Below, one piece after another: positions 6,121-9,227 of a stretch of DNA of 9,227 nt. A program made the translations under genes and the position numbers. Within the stretch, counting starts at the first letter, position 1. The number at the start of each line of letters is the position of its first letter. The stretch is taken from assembly GCA_900554455.1 (NCBI GenBank), contig USHT01000032.1, positions 1 through 9,227 of the forward strand. The letters run 5' to 3'. Source of the stretch: an uncultured Collinsella sp. GTDB taxonomy: Bacteria; Actinomycetota; Coriobacteriia; Coriobacteriales; Coriobacteriaceae. The notes under the pieces are model-generated. The model was not told the DNA's origin and searched no databases. It worked only from the letters and a program-made list of their open reading frames with translations.

Positions 6121-6149
6121 ACCGTTCACGGCGCGAACACAACCGTTCA
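6121..6149. repeat. Phased GTTC/GAAC half-sites upstream of the carrier promoter
   Basis: ACCGTTCA occurs at 6121-6128 and again at 6142-6149, a spacing of 21 bases (two helical turns). An inverted GAAC lies between them at 6135-6138. The three half-sites therefore face the same side of the helix, 32-60 bases upstream of the -35 element. This could be an activator or a second regulator site. It could also be chance. Confidence 0.3.
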
Positions 6150-6180
6150 ACCGCGTTGCGGCAATCAGTTTGAAATTATC

Positions 6181-6209
6181 TTGATGAAGGAAAAAGCTGC
6201 TGGTAATCT
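6181..6209 (+). promoter_or_regulatory. Promoter of the carrier-amidohydrolase unit
   Basis: TTGATG (6181-6186) and TAATCT (6204-6209) resemble sigma-70 -35 and -10 elements and are separated by the ideal 17 bases. Transcription would begin near 6216, leaving a leader of about 70 bases before the carrier start at 6288. No other candidate in this gap fits as well. Confidence 0.55.
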
Positions 6210-6224
6210 ATGGGACGTCATAGA

Positions 6225-6245
6225 ACGTTTGCATTGTGTAAACGT
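6225..6245. promoter_or_regulatory. Perfect inverted repeat, candidate GntR operator
   Basis: ACGTTT (6225-6230) and AAACGT (6240-6245) are exact inverted copies separated by 9 bases. They lie 15 bases after the -10 element, about +10 to +30 of the proposed transcript, a good position for repression of the carrier gene. The 21-base span suits a dimeric winged-helix regulator. Assignment to the neighbouring GntR protein is inferred from position. Confidence 0.45.
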
Positions 6246-6287
6246 GAAGCGAGATGCGATGCAGTCTCGAGTTCTTTGGAGGTATCT

Positions 6288-7751
6288 ATGTCAGATACGA
6301 AGGCGAAGAAGACAAACAGACGTTTTAAGTTCAAATTACCGCATGTCTATACGATCATGTTCTTGCTGATCGTTGTCTTTGCGGTCCTGACTTGGATCGT
6401 TCCCTCTGGTCAGTATCAGCGCAAAACGATTTCGACAGCAGCGGGCGAGCGTGAAGTCGCCGTTGCTGGAACCTATGAACAGGTCGATAAGAACTACACC
6501 GATTCCGAGACCGGCGAGACCATCAATCTGGGCCAGGATATCTTCGCGGTCCTGCAAGCGCCCACCAAGGGCATCCAGGAGGCTGCCGACGTCGTTGCGT
6601 TCGTCTTATTGATTGGCGGATCGTTCGCAATCATCACCAAGACCAACGCTTTGAATGCCGGCATGAGCCGTGTGATTAAAAAGCTCAAGAACAAGGACAT
6701 CCTCATCATTCCCATCACGATGACGCTGCTGTCCATTTGCGGCACTACGTTTGGTATGTCTGAGGAAGCCCTGCCGTTCTATGCCATCTTCATTCCCATC
6801 ATGATGGGTATCGGTTATGACTCGATGACGGCATTCATCATCTGCTTCCTTGGTCCTAACCTGGGATATTGTGCTTCGACCATCGACCCGTTTAATGTTT
6901 TGATCGCCCAAGGCATCATTGGCATCGAGGGCAATCCGCAACTGTGGCTGCGCGCCGTTTCTTGGGTCATCTTCACTGCCGTCGGTATCGCATGGGCCAT
7001 GCGCTACGCCATGCGCGTCAAGAAAAACCCCGAGTCGTCCATTGTGTACGAGGACGATAAGCTCAAGCGTATTGAGTTTTCCGTGACCGATGCCTCCATC
7101 GAGGAAGAGTTCACTATCCGTCAGAAGCTCGTGCTTATCGATTTTGCTTGCGGTATGGGCATTATCGTCTGGGGTCTTGTTACCCAGGGCTGGTACATGA
7201 ATGAGATTTCCGCCGTGTTCCTTGGCATGGGCTTGCTTGCCGGTATCCTGGGCGGTCTTGACCAGCAGACAATCGCAGAGGAGTTCGTTAAGGGTCTCGC
7301 CGACTTTGCGTACGCTGCCATCGTTATCGGTATCGCTCGCGGTATTCTGGTCATCGCCGAGGGCGGCATGATCATCGACACCATCCTCCAGGCGCTCGCT
7401 ACCGCGCTCGCCGGTGCACCCGCCGCCGTCTACACCACGTTTATGTATATCGTCCTTGGCCTGCTCTCTTTGCTGGTTCCCTCGAGTTCTGGCCTGGCGG
7501 CGCTCACCATGCCCGTTATGGGCCCCCTGACCGAGCTCATGGGCCTCAATCCCGAGGCGGCCGTCACCGCGCTCCAGTTTGCCAACCAGACCATCAACAC
7601 CATCAGCCCCGTGGCGGGCATGACGGTCGCCGGTCTTGCCGTGGCTAGGATTTCGTTTGGCCAATGGTGGAAGACCATTTGGAAGTTCTTCATTTTCATG
7701 GTCGTCTTTGGCGTGATTGTAACGGCAATCTCCGGCATGCTTCCGGTGTAG
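6288..7751 (+). CDS. YfcC/DcuC-type membrane carrier
   Basis: This 487-aa integral membrane protein matches the YfcC branch of the DcuC (C4-dicarboxylate carrier-like) family. Members are secondary transporters for dicarboxylates, amino acids or related anions, and the substrate here is unknown. A basic cytoplasmic start (KAKKTNRRFKFK) leads into a first hydrophobic helix at about 19-38. An extracytoplasmic loop follows at about 40-95, then further helices at about 101-118, 137-150, 163-205, 223-240, 280-298, 305-323, 338-357, 380-398 and 463-484. Family-like signatures include GMSEEALPFYAIFIP (156-170), STIDPFNVLIA (197-207), PSSSGLAALTMPVMGPL (398-414) and NQTINTISPV (433-442). ATG 6288 is preceded by GGAGG (6278-6282), which is why this start is preferred over an in-frame ATG at 6210 with no ribosome site. 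The amidohydrolase starts 9 bases after the stop, so the two are surely co-transcribed. Confidence 0.92.
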   Translation: MSDTKAKKTNRRFKFKLPHVYTIMFLLIVVFAVLTWIVPSGQYQRKTISTAAGEREVAVAGTYEQVDKNYTDSETGETINLGQDIFAVLQAPTKGIQEAADVVAFVLLIGGSFAIITKTNALNAGMSRVIKKLKNKDILIIPITMTLLSICGTTFGMSEEALPFYAIFIPIMMGIGYDSMTAFIICFLGPNLGYCASTIDPFNVLIAQGIIGIEGNPQLWLRAVSWVIFTAVGIAWAMRYAMRVKKNPESSIVYEDDKLKRIEFSVTDASIEEEFTIRQKLVLIDFACGMGIIVWGLVTQGWYMNEISAVFLGMGLLAGILGGLDQQTIAEEFVKGLADFAYAAIVIGIARGILVIAEGGMIIDTILQALATALAGAPAAVYTTFMYIVLGLLSLLVPSSSGLAALTMPVMGPLTELMGLNPEAAVTALQFANQTINTISPVAGMTVAGLAVARISFGQWWKTIWKFFIFMVVFGVIVTAISGMLPV

Positions 7752-7760
7752 GTGGTTGTG

Positions 7761-9227
7761 ATGTCTGATCGTTTGACGGTCCTGACGTCTAAGAGCGTCT
7801 TTACCGGTACAGGGGACCTGCCGTTTGAAGGTTTCGTAGCGGTCCGTGGCAATCGAATTGAGGCTGTTGGCACCAAGTGTGAGGCGGCTTCGTATTTGAC
7901 CCAGGCGGACGAGGTAGTTGACCTGGGCGACCGCACTGTCATGCCTGGCCTGATCGATGTGCATACCTTCTATACAGGTTGGGCGCTGCGGACGTTGGGG
8001 ACTGATCTGTCCGGCATCGATGACGCCAAAGAGGCCGTGTCGCTCTTGCGTGCATGGAAAGAAGATCATCCGGATTGCGCGGCGGCTTTTGGCCACAACC
8101 TACCCGAAACGTTGGCATCGGATGCCGAGAACGCAAATACGGCAGCTGTGTTTGACGATTGTTTTGGCGATATCCCTGTCGTCTGCTTTACATCGGGTGC
8201 GGGGACCTGCGTTCTCAACGCTGCCGCCAGTGCGCGATACGGCTTTACACCCCAGGCGTGCTATGCCGAGAAGATCTGGCGCATGATGAGCGATTTCCTC
8301 GCGCTGCCCGAGGTGCGTGCCGGGTATTCGGACTACATGAGCATGCTTAACGAGCGCGGCGTTACCGCCATCAAGGAGATGGCGTTTGATGACTACTACG
8401 GCTTTGCCGACGAAATGGCTCGCCGTGAGGAATCTGGCGAGCTGACGGTTCGCGTCTCTATGATGTCGCAGCCGGTGGGTGCCGGTGCAAATCTGGCATA
8501 TGCCCGCGAGGCACGAGAGCGCTTCCGGGGACCGTTCGTTCGTTTTTCTGGCTTCAACCGTATGACCGATCGCGGCGTATGGGCGGGGCTTGCCGAGATG
8601 ATTGAACCCTATGAGGACACGGCCGATGCGGGCGCTGCCGGCAAGACGGTCGTCGAGGAGCCAGAGTGGGATCTGATTGAGAGCGAGCTGCGTGCAATTG
8701 ATGCTGACGGTTTCCGATTTTCCTTGCATTGCCAGGGCGATGGCGCCGTTCGTCGCACCGTGGCGCTCTATGCCTCGCTGCCTCGAGACGAGCATGGACG
8801 GATGCTTCGCCGCCATGCGATTACCGATCTCGAGAACTCTGACCCGACCGATCTTGTCGAGTTTGGCAAGTTAGGTGGAATTTGCGAGGTCTATCCGCAG
8901 ATTCTGACGCTGGACCGGCGCGAGGATTGCCTATCGATGATGCGTCGACAAATTGGCGAGACGCGACTTTTGCACAGCTGGAATCGCCGCGGCATGGAAG
9001 ATTCCGGATGCACAGTGTGCTGTGGAACGGATTTGCCGCTGCTGATTCCGAGCCTGGGCGAGTCAATCTACAGCGCGTGCGGCGGATTCTTCGCCGACGG
9101 ACTGCCTGTGAATGAGGTCAACACGCTGACGCTTGTCGAGCTCTTGCGCGCTTGGACTGCCGGGGGCGCGTACGATCTGATGCGCGAAGACGAGCTGGGT
9201 ACGCTCGAGGTCGGCAAGCTTGCCGAT
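7761..9227 (+). CDS. Amidohydrolase family 3 (YtcJ-like), 3' end cut by the window
   Basis: Positions 7761 to the window end encode 489 residues with no stop. Related proteins are about 530-550 residues, so roughly 50 are missing. It is a TIM-barrel metal-dependent hydrolase of the YtcJ/amidohydrolase-3 type, cleaving amide or related bonds of small molecules in the cytoplasm. Landmarks are MPGLIDVHTF (61-70), Lys205 in VTAIKEMAF, His323 in SLHCQGDGAV, His352 in RRHAITDLENSDP, Asp424 in CCGTDLPLLIP, and GTLEVGKLAD at the window end, which starts the C-terminal strand. The usual HxH motif reads H68-T-F70, so the second metal-binding His is absent. The ATG lies 9 bases after the carrier stop with AGGTGG (7750-7755) as ribosome site. 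In-frame GTG codons at 7752 and 7758 are less likely starts. Co-transcription with the carrier suggests that it processes the imported compound. Confidence 0.88.
   Translation, partial: MSDRLTVLTSKSVFTGTGDLPFEGFVAVRGNRIEAVGTKCEAASYLTQADEVVDLGDRTVMPGLIDVHTFYTGWALRTLGTDLSGIDDAKEAVSLLRAWKEDHPDCAAAFGHNLPETLASDAENANTAAVFDDCFGDIPVVCFTSGAGTCVLNAAASARYGFTPQACYAEKIWRMMSDFLALPEVRAGYSDYMSMLNERGVTAIKEMAFDDYYGFADEMARREESGELTVRVSMMSQPVGAGANLAYAREARERFRGPFVRFSGFNRMTDRGVWAGLAEMIEPYEDTADAGAAGKTVVEEPEWDLIESELRAIDADGFRFSLHCQGDGAVRRTVALYASLPRDEHGRMLRRHAITDLENSDPTDLVEFGKLGGICEVYPQILTLDRREDCLSMMRRQIGETRLLHSWNRRGMEDSGCTVCCGTDLPLLIPSLGESIYSACGGFFADGLPVNEVNTLTLVELLRAWTAGGAYDLMREDELGTLEVGKLAD

Noticed and set aside
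6606..8096. Long minus-strand open frame of 496 codons opposite the carrier gene
   Set aside because: It is antisense to a clear membrane carrier and crosses into the next gene. Its product is His/Asp-rich without domain structure, as expected for a shadow of GC-rich codons.
8100..8816. Minus-strand open frame of 238 codons opposite the amidohydrolase gene
   Set aside because: It is antisense to the continuous amidohydrolase frame, which has conserved motifs, and has no ribosome site of its own.

Overview
The window looks like chromosomal DNA from a GC-rich, low-complexity-free bacterium of the Coriobacteriia, most likely Collinsella or a close relative. This placement is inference. It rests on the base composition by eye, strong AGGAG-type ribosome sites, frequent compact intrinsic terminators, and the gene families present (YfcC-type carrier, Cof-type HAD hydrolases, UTRA-domain GntR regulator, VirD4-like ATPase). 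No rRNA, tRNA, insertion sequence, integrase or CRISPR array was seen.

Layout. (1) Positions 1-111 hold the last 36 codons of an unidentified plus-strand gene, followed by a strong hairpin terminator at 145-174. (2) Positions 253-3121 hold a minus-strand three-gene operon, transcribed from right to left. It encodes a 296-aa protein of unknown family, a ClpP-like serine protease with an intact catalytic triad, and a short VirD4/TraG-like ATPase with no membrane anchor. The last two genes overlap by 8 bases. No relaxase, mating-channel gene or integrase lies in the window. (3) Positions 3122-3610 are a long divergent intergenic region with a short repeat cluster in the leader of the minus-strand operon. 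(4) Positions 3611-5176 hold two plus-strand HAD-superfamily phosphatases of different subfamilies, separated by an intrinsic terminator. (5) Positions 5327-9227 hold a GntR/HutC-type regulator, then a YfcC/DcuC-type membrane carrier and, 9 bases further on, an amidohydrolase that runs off the window end.

How the genes fit together. The GntR regulator, carrier and amidohydrolase read as a small uptake-and-hydrolysis unit. The regulator is followed by its own terminator. The carrier has a recognisable promoter with a perfect inverted repeat just downstream, a plausible GntR operator. The carrier would import a substrate that the cytoplasmic amidohydrolase cleaves. The substrate cannot be read from the sequence. 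The amidohydrolase lacks one of the two histidines of the usual HxH metal motif.

The most unusual part is the minus-strand operon. It pairs a ClpP-type peptidase with a soluble-looking VirD4-like hexameric-type motor and an orphan protein, and has no Clp chaperone ATPase nearby. It could be a remnant of a conjugative element, or an independent system in which the motor serves the protease. The sequence alone does not decide between these.
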